The position numbers and the translations under genes were made by a program. Below are positions 33,691 through 43,708 of a stretch of 64,000 nt of DNA, in pieces. The notes below the pieces were generated by a model. That model was not told the origin of the DNA. It worked only from the letters and a program-made list of their open reading frames with translations, and ran no database searches. The stretch is taken from positions 2,021,001 through 2,085,000 of the forward strand of contig JAMWBK010000001.1 in the NCBI GenBank assembly GCA_029953675.1, written 5' to 3'. Numbering within the stretch: position 1 is the stretch's first letter; each line of letters opens with the position of its first letter. The stretch is from Rhodosorus marinus. Taxonomy: Eukaryota > Rhodophyta > Stylonematophyceae > Stylonematales > Stylonemataceae.

Positions 33691-34749
33691 ATCCCTCAAG
33701 AGCCTTCTACTGCGGGGTATTTAATGAATGCGTGCTGGATCAATCGATCCTGCATTTACCCGAAGGTCTACATCTCCAGGGGAGCATTCGAAACTGCAGG
33801 TTTGGTGCCCATCTGCTAGCACCCTGAACGTCCTTTGCCGAGTTCATTTCCGGAGTTGCCACCTTCAACGCTGCTTGTGCTGTTTCCTGCCCCCCGGCTG
33901 CCAGAAGAGTTTTATCTGCAAGGCCAAGGGGAGGAGGGGGAGTGGTTGGGCAAGTTCATTCCGACATGAAGCACACCTTTCTGTGCGAGCTATGTACACT
34001 AACCTCCACCAAGTGTACCCTTGTCAGAATGGCCAGCAACTCTCGATGATGAACACGCCCAAAAACATATGCAATAAATACCCTATTTAAAACATCCCAC
34101 GAAAAGACCAAAAAACACACAAGCTCAATCCAAATTAATCCAATCATTTCTGAGAAAGAACTTTTCTAACCAATTAAACATACTTATATCGCAACCCGGG
34201 CACAATCCTTTGTTATTTTTACAAAATACTTTACAAAAATACATCTAAGATCACTATTAAAAGAATATAAACCACTAAACCAATCATGAGTTATAACGTA
34301 GATTAAAATTGATTGCTACTCGACTTATTCATATTATTATTAAAAACCAAATTGTTTTTTTGATATATCTAAGCTTTAGTGGACATCATTGGTTGAGGTC
34401 CGAGATCCGAGCTGAGGATAAGGAAGTTTTTGATCGGATTTGATGTTTGTTTTTCTGGTTTTCCTTTTTTTTTGGAGAGGATTTGCTTGAGGTTGGTTGA
34501 GAAGCTTTCTTGTCGATCGGGTAGGTTTGTTGAAGAAGGGATGGGGTTGTGGATCTCTTGTTTAAGTATTTGAGAGGTATTCATCGTCTCGGGGAGGTTA
34601 AGAGGTGAGCCGAGCTCGTTTTAACCTGTGCAGATGGTTTGTCTCTGAACTGGGTGGTTGTTGCTGTTCTTTTTGTGGTTTTTTTTTTGTGGGGGGGGGG
34701 AGGAGGGGTTAAGATCTGAGGATTATCCTGGTGTTTTTTTGGGCAAAGG
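33691..34749. other. Intergenic, upstream of the TPM gene
   Basis: AT-rich from 34,040 to 34,370. Near the TPM start are a T9 run at 34,679-34,689 and a G9 run just after it. No gene recognised. Confidence 0.5.
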
Positions 34750-35927
34750 ATGGACGCTGGGTTTGTGTTACAGACGACAGGGTTTGTTGGGCGTCTGAGC
34801 ACGAAGAATGCCGCTGTCGATAGGAGTGGTAGAACGTCGGGACGACAGAGGACGGGTTTGAGAGCTTCAGGTGATGGGTGGATGGATAGTTTGTCTTATG
34901 GTTGTCGATTGCTGTTTGTTGACTGAAAATGCTGCCTTTTTTTGTTTGATAGTTGAGGGCACTTTCGAGGAGATTAAGACTCGCGCGGAGCACGATATTC
35001 AGCTTGTGTGGAAAGGTACAGCAGCCTTGGCTATTGCTGGGGCTCTTGCTCTTGGTGGAAGTCACTCGGCGATCGCAGATGTCCCGGATAGTATCCCCAA
35101 TACGTTCTTCCTGGACGATGCTGGCGTTGTACAGAAAGCTAATGGGGGTTACGTAGAAAAGGTAAGTCTTTGATGAGCCCAACCTTGTTCAAGTGTGAAG
35201 GTCTGAGATACTCTATCCGTTGCGATTTTTTAGGCCCTGAAAAAGCTCGAGGAAACCACCGGATTCAAGGTTCATTTCGTTATCACGCGCTATCTTCCTA
35301 CCCTGCAAGACCCCACAGAGTACGCTGAAGAAGTTTTCCAGCAGTGGAAGTGCGGAGCGAACGATGTTGTCATTGTGGCCGGCTCGAAAATTGCCAAAGC
35401 TGGTAAGCTTGATAGATATCCCCTCACGCCGCAATTGTCACGTCTGCGGTGCAGGAGAATGCTCACTAGAAAGTTAACCGAGTTACGTTGCGAATGTTTT
35501 TGTTTCTTTTAGGTGTGTATGCTGGATCTGATGCGGGCAAGCTCTTATCGAAGCAGATTGCGGCGTCCATCGGCACCGAAACGTTCCCGTTCAAAGCTAG
35601 AGAAGAGGCTTTCAGTCTCGCTGCCAATGACGTATCGAATCGAATTGTCGCCGTCTTGAGCGGTAAGGAAGATCCAGGCGCACCGCAGGTATGCACACGT
35701 AAACAAGGTCCACCTCCTCCAACGAGCTCCGCATTCTTAGATTACGGGTTTCTCCTACTCCCAACTTGAATTGTTAGATTGTTCGAGAGAGTGGGGACGG
35801 CACTTTCAAGACAAGAGATGAGACCGAAAAGGGCAAGAAGAAGTACACTACGGTCGTTGTTGCGCTGCTCGTCGCTTCCTTCGTTATCCCAATGGTTCAG
35901 TATTATTGGTACGTTAAGGACGATTAA
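34750..35927 (+). CDS. PSB32: TPM-domain thylakoid protein, Psb32/TLP18.3-like
   Basis: TPM-domain proteins of this type sit in the thylakoid membrane facing the lumen and help photosystem II repair and assembly. Five exons: 34750-34870, 34953-35161, 35234-35402, 35513-35688, 35778-35927; 274 residues. The leader (residues 1-40) is Ser/Thr/Arg-rich and lacks acid residues after the start, as in plastid transit peptides. It is followed by a hydrophobic thylakoid-transfer segment, GTAALAIAGALALGGSHSA, ending at a probable cleavage site IA-D. The TPM domain spans about residues 90-215 (FFLDDAGVVQKANGGYVEK, KVHFVITRYLPTL, ANDVVIVAGSKIAKAG, SIGTETFPFKAREEAFSLA). A single C-terminal membrane helix (TVVVALLVASFVIPMVQYYW) with basic flank ends the protein. 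Intron phases 1, 0, 1, 0. Confidence 0.88.
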
Positions 35928-37117
35928 GAAGAAAACCGTGTGCCCTTTGCGACTTGTGGGGATGCTCAATTAAAAAGGCAACAAGAAGACATGCGAACAA
36001 CGAAGCATGAAAACCACCCTCCCATAAGGTTGTGAACCACCTGGCCTATTCGAAACGCACCCCGGAAACCCAAGTTAAGAAGGTTTAGATGGTCGTCATC
36101 CTCCTAGAGTCGGGTGCAACCCACTAGGCGGGTCCCTAGTCAGGCTTTAAGCGTTCGCTGAGTGTGTTCATGAGCACTAGAAGGAATGCTAATGAGCAAG
36201 CTCTGTCAAATGCTCACATCCATCTCGTGGTGAAGAGCAAAGGACGTATGGTTAGCCACCTGAGCTCGCGTTCAACTAGAAGCAGTTCAGGGTGACCTTC
36301 ACATCTGACGCGATTGTGTTCCCCAAATATAGCGCAAGCCGTTGCTGCAGCTTCTCACGCACTGGGCCAAAGGACGTGACGGAGCCCACTGTTATTTTCT
36401 GCTCGATGACAGAAATTCAGGGCCACAACGAAAGCCAATGGTACCATGGTTCTCCTACCAGTGACCATCGCCGAGCGACTGTAACTGTTACCTAGCACCG
36501 TTTTCAGTATCAACACGTTGGCAAGAATAAAGACAGCCAATGTTGTCATCGTAACAGTGGCCATCAATCAGCCAATGTTACTAAAACCGGTGGTCCAGGA
36601 GACAAGACCAGACGTTACCAACGGGGTAGCTGGCCATTGCCAGTCGACATAGCTACAGATCTATGATCACTTAGAAGGCTTTGGGACGGATCTCTCGACC
36701 CGTCTGGACCGAGGCAAGGGTGGGTCTTCTCTACAGGACCTGATACACAGCTGAAAGACATACGACCTACCCCATCCGAAACCCTCCAAAGCCGTTGTCC
36801 TGAGCAACTACGTCCAGTGCAACGTGAATGACTGGGAGTGCGGGTACTAGCGCTGTTTAAGCGGCAAATATTTGGGACTGTACTGACGTTTTCCAAAGTA
36901 AAGCCCACCTTCTCTACAACCTGATTAGGAACTCAAACGTGAAGATCTACATCGTAACAACTCCTCAGCAGCGATTCATATGGACCGTATGTTGAAAGTA
37001 GTGGGAGTGAACGGGGTTCACATCAGCCATACCCGTTTTGATGGGGAAGGCGATGCCGATCTGTCGTAGGTTGGCCTTGTTTTTCGGCATGCGATCTTGA
37101 TCTGTAAGAAAATAGGA
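35928..37117. other. Intergenic, no supported gene
   Basis: GC-balanced DNA between the TPM and PurN genes. Open frames of up to 97 codons (for example 36,615-36,908 minus) have no recognisable features. No tRNA-like T-arm was found. Confidence 0.5.
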
Positions 37118-38221
37118 ATGGATAAGAGAGCTTTCGTGTCGTCCTGCAGCAATGGGAGTACTGGTCGCCATCGGGCTGCCGTCCAGAGAAGACGGCCTAG
37201 GGTAACCCGCGTGGATATGGACATTGCCGTTTTGCTTTCGGGAGGGGGTCGATCGCTTGAGAACGTACTGCAGAAGATCGAGAGTGGTGAGTACATCTTA
37301 CCGCGATTACGTTCTTCCAGTTGAACTAAGATTGAATGGTTCTGACCTAATCTTGCGCACCTCGTAATACCGTAGGGGATTTGGCAGGCGTAAACGTGAA
37401 ATGCGTCCTGGTAGGTGCCGACATTGACTCTATCTGAGCTAGCAACTCTTTTGATACCTCTAAGTATTCTCGGACCGAAAGACTGACCAGTACGACCCCA
37501 TCCGTGACTAGGCGAGCAAGAAAAGCGCCGGGGGACTTGGCAAAGCAGAAAGCCGTGGCATTCCGACTCGCGTATTAACTCCCAAGGAATTCGATACAGA
37601 AGAAGAGTTCAGCGATGCGATTACGTCCTCTCTGGTACTTTGAACTAGCTCATCTCATTCAGATCCGTTTTGGCGGGGTGCGTGTTGTATTGACCACTCG
37701 ACATGTCGTTCATGTCGTTCACGAACAAAAAAGGATGAATTCGGCGTCGATCTTGCAGTTCTAGCTGGATGGATGCACTTTTACAGGATTCCAGATCACT
37801 ATCTTGGTAAGGTCGTGAACATTCATCCGTCGTTGATCCCCGCGTTCTGTGGCAAAGGTTACTACGGTGAAAGAGTTCACCGAGCAGTGGTGAGTTGTCT
37901 GCAATGGACGGAGAGCTCTGGGCACATGGGCTGATCGAAAACTGTTTGGCTCTTTGAAAAAAATGATTCCAATAGCTTGATTTTGGAGCTAAAATCACTG
38001 GATGCACTGTCCATTTCGCGGACAACGAGTACGATCACGGGCCGATCATTCTACAGCGATCGGTTCCGGTGGAGGAAGACGACGACGATGAATCTCTGGC
38101 GGCACGAGTTTTTGAGAGCGAGAAGTTGGCTCTGCCAGACGCACTTAGGCTGCTCGCAGAGGATAGGGTTATCATTGATGGGAGAAGAGTGAAGATCGGC
38201 CCACCTTCAACTCCGCCTTAG
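37118..38221 (+). CDS. purN: Phosphoribosylglycinamide formyltransferase (GART), bacterial-type
   Basis: Third step of purine synthesis: transfers formyl from 10-formyl-tetrahydrofolate to GAR. Five exons: 37118-37286, 37376-37410, 37512-37634, 37734-37889, 37976-38221; 242 residues. The phosphate-binding loop is IAVLLSGGGRSLENVL. The catalytic Asn-His pair is in KVVNIHPSLIPAF, followed by CGKGYYGERVHRAV. The formyl/folate site with the catalytic Asp is in VHFADNEYDHGPIILQRSVP. The first ~34 residues are Arg/Ser-rich and end before MDIAVLL, consistent with a plastid transit peptide. Exon 2 is only 35 nt. The enzyme is separate, not fused as in animals, and its CGKGYYG variant is of a bacterial style (family memory). 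Its pathway partner PurM lies 30 kb to the left. Confidence 0.88.
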
Positions 38222-38315
38222 TTCTCAAAAGCGTTCACTACAGTGGTTAAACGTTGTACTAACTGGAGGCAGGCAATACGCCGCAGGAGAGCACAGATGC
38301 TTGTCTTTTGAACAA

Positions 38316-38415
38316 GGCGACGCCAGTCCCTGTTGGCCTCTTCTCGTCTTGTCTTTCCTTTCTGAAGCGACGCCAGTCCCTGTTGGCCTCTTCTCGTCTT
38401 GTCTTTCCTTTCTGA
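38316..38415. repeat. Exact tandem duplication, 50-bp unit x2
   Basis: The units 38316-38365 and 38366-38415 (GCGACGCCAGTCCCTGTTGG...CCTTTCTGAA) are identical as far as I can read. They lie just downstream of the PurN stop codon, in its probable 3' UTR. Confidence 0.92.
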
Positions 38416-38460
38416 AGTTTATTTTGAACTCTATCAACATAGTTTGGACAAACGCTCAGC

Positions 38461-38979
38461 CTATTTTCTACGCCTGGAGAAGACTCTTCTAGAGAGTCTC
38501 TCCTCAGTTTCCAGTTTTCTCTGTTTTCTCCTCTCCTCTGTGGTTCTTGTTCGTATGTATTCGGTCACCTCTTTCCTTGCGATGGGTAGGGAACGCGATT
38601 TCATCCACGGTTGCCTTAAATTCTGAGAAGCAGGTACCACCCATCTTGGGGATAGCTTCTTTTTCGACAGCGCAGATAGTCTATGCTCTCTACCGTTGAA
38701 CATCGGGCCACCATCTGCGGGAAGACATAAACACTGTCCAACCCCGGGTCTTAGGAAAGGCGCCAACGGAGCATGTTGGCACTGACAAGGCCCCACAAGA
38801 TTTCCCGCAGCGTGTCCCGGACGAAAAGAAAGATGAGGCTTGACGAAAACCCTCTCCGTCATCACAGGATCCCGAACTCCAGATTTGGGATACATGTGCT
38901 CGTTCAACATCGACAGCGGGTCTTTCGTCATCGTCTGGAGCCGCCAGCTCGTTAGGCCCCAAAATCTCATACACGCCAT
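38461..38979 (-). CDS. Hypothetical basic protein (doubtful)
   Basis: Open frame of 172 codons on the minus strand, ATG at 38979. The C-terminal third is very basic (TRTTEERRKQRKLETEERL, ending RRRK). An alternative first exon in another frame (39,019 downward, with VYEILGPNELAAPDDDER) looks more protein-like than the start of this frame. A splice from it into the basic C-terminal part, using an acceptor near 38,790, is conceivable. No family is recognised. It converges with PurN. Confidence 0.3.
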   Translation of the reverse strand: MACMRFWGLTSWRLQTMTKDPLSMLNEHMYPKSGVRDPVMTERVFVKPHLSFRPGHAAGNLVGPCQCQHAPLAPFLRPGVGQCLCLPADGGPMFNGREHRLSALSKKKLSPRWVVPASQNLRQPWMKSRSLPIARKEVTEYIRTRTTEERRKQRKLETEERLSRRVFSRRRK

Positions 38980-39429
38980 CTCGAATTCTTAACCCTTTTT
39001 CATCCACTTCTCTTTTCAAAAGTTAAGGCAGTCTTTTCGTAAAGACTATACCCCAACTTTTCCAAACCAGATCCTACTCCATCCACCCCTCCTCGGTGCT
39101 CGGCCTTCGATCACAACTGGGCTATGAACCCCCCCCCCCATCCCAAACCGGCAAAAACAAGACATCCTTGAAACGATTTTACTCTACAAAGTCAGAGTCC
39201 CAATCTCAAAAATTTCAATTATACAAAAAATATGTTAGTGTCAAAATAAATATTGGAGTAAATTCGGTCCAAAACAACCCAAATGTTAGTGTTGTCATCG
39301 GACCGTCCGATAAATTTTCGAAGTGGATAGACTATTGAAAAAGCATTAAAAAACAGGATGTCACGGATGGGGTCGTACTGGTCAGTCTTTCGGTCCTAGA
39401 AAACTTTTCGCAAAAACAGGCCCGAGTAC
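38980..39429. other. Intergenic
   Basis: C8-C10 run near 39,129 and AT-rich DNA. The words ATCGGACCGTCCGATAAA at 39,297-39,316 resemble TCGGACG words seen at 42,710-42,875 and near 19,043; possibly outer parts of the dispersed repeat. Confidence 0.4.
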
Positions 39430-39644
39430 AGGTCCTATAAATGGGTCCGATATTCAATCAATGTTAGTCTAATAATCAATCATCTCCGGTCCAGGCATTG
39501 AATCATGATTACTTCTTGGTGCAACAAGCTCTCGCTCGCATATCATGAATCATGATTGCTTCTCGGCATGACAAGCTGCCATTATCATACAATGAATCAT
39601 GATTACTTCTGAACTCGACAGGCTGTCATAGCTTTGGTTGTGCA
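39430..39644 (+). repeat. Dispersed repeat, copy B, left part
   Basis: Same family as 18,795-19,050 in opposite orientation: GATATTCAATCAATGTTAG, CTAATAATCAATCATCTCCG and three GAATCATGATT boxes followed by CAGGCTGTCATAGCTTTGGTT. It is interrupted by the LTR element at 39,645; the continuation is at 42,543. Confidence 0.8.
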
Positions 39645-39896
39645 TGTTACATCCTGACCGAACAAGTCACCCGTCAGGAGTGTAGCCCAAGACAAGGCTA
39701 ATAATAGACAAGTCTAGATCTAATAATAGTACTCTAGCGAACCCAGGACATGAACCGGAAGCCTATAAATACGGAAGTTACGACCTTCCGTCTTAGGATT
39801 AGAGCTAGAGGAGGGGATCCAAGATAGATAAAAGACAAAAAAAGGGAATTTAAAATTGTTTTGGACCACCGATACGCGTTAATGGAGAACGTGTCA
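39645..39896 (+). repeat. 5' LTR
   Basis: 252 bp, TG...CA ends. A TATA box (CCTATAAATACGG) is present near its middle. About 16 substitutions and a ~4-nt length difference separate it from the 3' LTR (~6% divergence, counted by eye). The internal sequence begins AGTGGTCTCATCG; TGGTCTCATC two bases inside is the candidate primer-binding site, but I cannot name the tRNA. Confidence 0.93.
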
Positions 39897-40021
39897 AGTG
39901 GTCTCATCGCATGAGTTGCGATTGAGGAACATGAATGAGCCCAGAACCTGAAAAACCTGAAGAACCTGAAAAACCTGAAAGCCTGAGAACCTGACAACGA
40001 GAAAAACCTGACAACCAGAAG

Positions 40022-40800
40022 ATGGCATCACTAATCAAGATTCAGGCTCCGCAGCCGAAAGCCTACGACGGGCGACGTGACGCCTTAATCATAAGTACGT
40101 TCTTGAATCACTTAAGAACCTACTTCAAACTGGCGCGACTGCCCGACGACGATGACGAATACAAAATCACCTTTGCAGAAGGACATTTGACTGGTGACGC
40201 CTCCTATTGGTGGTCGCTAATTCCCGGCAACTAGAAACCGTCGACATATGAAGGATTCGAGCATACGCTTAAAGCCCAGTTCTACCCAGCGGACGCTAAG
40301 ATCCGCGCGAAACAGCAACTCGCACAGGCGCAGCAGAAAAGGACTGTTGCAGCATATTCGGCATACTTCAATAAATGCCTGATCCAGGTTGGGGCAATCT
40401 CGGACTCGGAGAAATTTGACAGATTCGTCGAGGGCCTAAAACCGGACATCAAAAAATATATATATATCCAAGACGTGCAGACTTTCGAAGCGGCGCAGGC
40501 ACTAGCCCTGAAAATTGAGGGAGCTGAGGAAGCCAGTCAACCCTCTAGAAGGGAAGAGAAGAAATTTCCCCCAAAAATGGCAACTCCTCAGACCACTGTA
40601 AGCAGGGGAACCAGGTCTGGACGCAGTTACCAACACGGAACGCAAGCGCTGCAGAAGCGTAACTACGCCGATGTTGTTTGCAATTATTGCGGAAAAAAGG
40701 GGCATACCCAACGGATTTGTTGGAACAACCCTGACAGAGACCCGACAGTGTCAAAGTCTTTACCCCCTAAACTACAGGAGTTAAACGAGGAGCAGTAGGA
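40022..40800 (+). pseudogene. gag (capsid/nucleocapsid) with amber stop
   Basis: Starts at the ATG at 40,022 (MASLIKIQAPQPKAYDG). It carries a retrotransposon gag capsid core (LTGDASYWWSLIPG, FEHTLKAQFYPADAKIR, KRTVAAYSAYFNKCLIQVG) and a CCHC zinc knuckle, CNYCGKKGHTQRIC, near 40,678. The frame is broken by TAG at 40,232-40,234; the inverted copy has CAG at the equivalent site. Stop TAG at 40,798-40,800. Gag would form the virus-like particle and bind element RNA; this copy is not intact. Confidence 0.9.
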
Positions 40801-40998
40801 GACGCCGACACTGTTGCTGACAAACGCGTTCGGGTTCCCTTCAGTGCAAACTTCACGCTCGCAGGGTTCTTGAATGGGAAGAAGCAGGCCCTCCTGATCG
40901 ATACCGGAAGTAGCTATTCCGTCCCACGGGGCATCCCAGACGCCACTCCAATAATCCCAACTCAACATGGGCGATTGGACACCGCTGCCCAAGGAGCA
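40801..40998 (+). pseudogene. Aspartic protease remnant
   Basis: After the gag stop the sequence encodes ADTVADKRVRVPFSANF and the active-site motif ALLIDTGSSYSV (Asp-Thr-Gly), then runs into the rearrangement breakpoint at about 40,999. Only the N-terminal part of the protease is left. Confidence 0.8.
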
Positions 40999-41370
40999 TC
41001 AATTTTCAGGGCTAGTGCCTGCGCCGCTTCGAAAGTCTGCACGTCTTGGATATATATATATATTTTTTGATGTCCGGTTTTAGGCCCTCGACGAATCTGT
41101 CAAATTTCTCCGAGTCCGAGATTGCCCCAACCTGGATCAGGCATTTATTGAAGTATGCCGAATATGCTGCAACAGTCCTTTTCTGCTGCTGCCTGTGCGA
41201 GTTGCTGTTTCGCGCGGATCTTAGCGTCCGCTGGGTAGAACTGGGCTTTAAGCGTATGCTCGAATCCTTCATATGTCGACGGTTTCTGGTTGCCGGGAAT
41301 TAGCGACCACCAATAGGAGGCGTCACCAGTCAAATATCCTTCTGCTAAGGTGGTTTTGTATTCGTCATCA
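40999..41370 (-). repeat. Inverted copy of gag, pairs with 40150-40518
   Basis: On the minus strand it repeats the gag capsid region from DEYK through ALALKI. Against the forward arm I count four substitutions and two small insertions (one A, one TA), about 99% identity over 370 bp. The loop between the arms is about 480 bp (zinc knuckle and protease remnant). It carries the sense codon where forward gag has TAG, but the 1-nt insertion breaks its own frame. Confidence 0.93.
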
Positions 41371-42257
41371 TTTCTGACCGAGACCCAAAATCTACGGGAT
41401 TTTTCTGGAGGGAATTGTTGAAGATGCTGCAAGTAAGGCAAAACCTGAGTACAGCATATCATCCACGGACAGACGGACAGACAGAGCGAATCAATCAGAC
41501 GCTGGAGACGTACCTGAGGTGTAATTCGTCTGCAACAAATTGGGCAGAAGACCTACCGATTGCAGAGCTGGTGTACAATGGTCAGATCTCGGAAGCGACG
41601 CAGTTTTCCCCTTTCGAGTTGACTTATGGAAAGAACCCGACACTACCTCGCGACCTCAAAGTACCAGATGACCGAGACCGTTCACTACCAATACCTGAAG
41701 CCTCCACGGTCCTGCTACAACGCCAAAAGGACCAACGAGACCTAGCCCGCGCCAACCTACGATATGCCCAAGAACGCCAACGCTTCTACTATGATCGAGG
41801 CAAAAGAGACCTCCACTTTGAAGCAGGCGAATATGTGCTCTACTCAACACGGAATCTTCAACTCCCAGATTCAAAAGTTTTTCGGCCCAGATGCGTCGGA
41901 CCGTTTAAAATTCTACGAAAAATTGGTAACGTAGCATATACGCTGGAGCTCCGGGGAGATTCTCAACTACATGATGTTTTTCATGTCTCGCTATTACGGG
42001 AGTTCAATGGACCGGAACCTGAAGGCTCGCATATAGTTCCTGCATTACAACCAGACATACCACAGCGCGAGTTGAAGTCAGTTTTGGGACATCGTCGAGA
42101 CGAAAAGAACCTGAATGAATACTTCGTCTACTTTGAAGGCGAGACAACGGACGATTTGAGATGGTTACCCTACCATCAACTACCGCAGAACCAGAATAGC
42201 AAGAAACAAATCCGGTATTATACAAACCTCCACAAGGCAGCTTCTTCCACCGGATAG
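41371..42257 (+). pseudogene. Integrase C-terminal half with GPF and chromodomain-like end
   Basis: Open from the breakpoint to TAG at 42,255-42,257 but without its N-terminal half. SDRDPKSTGFFWRELL contains the second Asp of the DDE triad; AYHPRTDGQTERINQTLE contains the catalytic Glu. VGPFKILRKIGNVAYTLEL is the GPF/Y module that follows Ty3/gypsy integrases, and NEYFVYFEGETTDDLRWLP resembles a degenerate chromodomain, which in chromoviruses guides insertion to chromatin. The zinc-binding domain and first Asp are missing. Confidence 0.88.
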
Positions 42258-42268
42258 TTTTTTCTTTC

Positions 42269-42281
42269 AGTGGGGAGGAGT
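42269..42281 (+). promoter_or_regulatory. Polypurine tract
   Basis: AGTGGGGAGGAGT immediately before the 3' LTR, the expected primer site for plus-strand DNA synthesis in an LTR element. Confidence 0.8.
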
Positions 42282-42537
42282 TGTTACGGCCTGACCGAAC
42301 AAGTCAGCCGTCAGGAGTGTAGCCCAAAACAAGGCTAATAATAGATAAGTCTAGATCTAATGATAGTATTCTAGCAAACCCAGGACATGAACCGGAAGCC
42401 TATAAATACGGAAGTTAACCCCTTCCCTCTTAGGATTAGAGCTAGAGGAGGGGATCCAAGATACATAAAAGATAAAAACAAAAAAGGAATTTAAAATTGT
42501 TTTGGATCACCAATACGCGTTAATGGAGAACGTGTCA
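42282..42537 (+). repeat. 3' LTR
   Basis: 256 bp, TGTTAC...GTGTCA, followed by the target duplication GTGCA. It has the same internal TATA box (CCTATAAATACGG) as the 5' LTR. Confidence 0.93.
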
Positions 42538-42542
42538 GTGCA

Positions 42543-42610
42543 TGAAAAAAACCACCCTTTGTGATCCCTACGAAAAGGTAATCATAAGACCCAGAATTAA
42601 TGAAAATCAA
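42543..42610 (+). repeat. Dispersed repeat, copy B, right part
   Basis: Continues the repeat broken by the LTR element: ACCACCCTTTGTGATCCC, CGAAAAGG and CCTTAGTCGAGTCGC match the minus strand of 18,795-18,870. Confidence 0.7.
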
Positions 42611-43429
42611 TCCTTAGTCGAGTCGCTCAAACGCCCATGCACCGAAAAAGATGAGAAAATCAATGAAAAAAATTCGGACGAAATCGGGTCGTTATCGGAT
42701 CATTTACCGGACAAAGTTTATTTTTGCTTTTTTATTCAGGGTTGTTAAAACTCATATCGGACGAGGTCCATACAGAAAATTTGTTTTATTATTGCTAAAC
42801 ACAGGTCTGATACACGTCTATCGGACCGTCCAATATTTATCGGACGCAATAGGACCTTTTTTTTTTATCGGACGGAGATGACAACCCTACAAAATGGGAC
42901 TTGTGCGACTTAACTCGTTATTATTGGAGCAAAGATCGGCTTAAAGTATTGAATAGAGTTTGGAACTGAATTTAGACTAAGGAGTCACTTTATTATTGCA
43001 TGTTCATATGAATTTTCTGTTTTTAATTTGTTTTAGTGAAAACTTCGTTGTTTTGGACAAATTGGTCTTATTTTGGGAAATTGTGGGGTCTTATCTTGAT
43101 CGTAGTTGAGCATTTTAAAGTGGGGTAGGGCTGGTTTTCAAGTGAATGGGGGCATTGCTCGGAAGCTCTCATGAGTGCATTTTGATCCTGGAGATGGTGA
43201 AGATCAGCATCTTCAAAGTCTCTATTCGTCCTTATTCACTTTCTTTTCTCAGACGCAAACGGCGTCGAAGTTGAACGGCCTGATGGTTAGGGTCAAAGGC
43301 CGCGTCAAAGCAGGTTTTGCCCTGTTGAGCTATTCGAGTTCGTTGAGAGTTCAGACGCGGTTTGACTTCGCGACTGTCCTCGCTATGGTGATGAGAATCT
43401 CTCTCATAGACTCTCTCCGTTGATTTTTA
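42611..43429. other. Intergenic
   Basis: AT-rich with TCGGACG words to about 42,880; from 43,170 more GC-balanced. No gene recognised. Confidence 0.5.
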
Positions 43430-43708
43430 TGCTCTGGCGTTCCAACGCTAGCTGAGTGTTACTCTCCCGTTCTCCCTGTTTGGGAGTTTTCTTACTCCTA
43501 GGACGATGTTCTTTTGAATACACGATGATCGCTTGATGAGCATTCCAGACTTATCTATTGGCCAGAACGTGCTCTGCGTTCCAACGATAGCTGAGTGTTA
43601 TTCTCCCGTTCTCCCTGTTTGGGAGTTTTCTTACTGCTAGAGCGATGTTCTTTAGAATACACGATGATCGCTTGATAAGCATTCCAGACTTATCTATTAG
43701 CCAGAACG
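43430..43708. repeat. Tandem duplication, ~140-bp unit x2
   Basis: Unit 1 (43430-43569) and unit 2 (43570-43708) both read from GCTCTG-CGTTCCAACG through GTTTGGGAGTTTTCTTACT and ACACGATGATCGCTTGAT to GCCAGAACG. They differ at roughly eight positions and one 1-nt deletion. No coding frame. Confidence 0.9.

Larger units (their letters stand above)
39645..42537 (+). mobile_element. Rearranged Ty3/gypsy LTR retrotransposon with inverted gag duplication
   Basis: Complete outer structure: 5' LTR 39645-39896, 3' LTR 42282-42537, both starting TGTTAC and ending GTGTCA, with a 5-bp target duplication GTGCA at 39640-39644 and 42538-42542. Inside, in order: leader with AACCTGAA repeats (about 39,945-40,005), gag (40,022-40,800), start of protease (to about 40,998), an inverted gag copy (40,999-41,370), then the second half of integrase and its C-terminal GPF/chromodomain-like end (41,371-42,257). 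The rest of protease, reverse transcriptase, RNase H and the first half of integrase are missing. The element cannot be autonomous. Gene order and the integrase C-terminus place it in Ty3/gypsy, probably the chromovirus branch. Confidence 0.92.
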
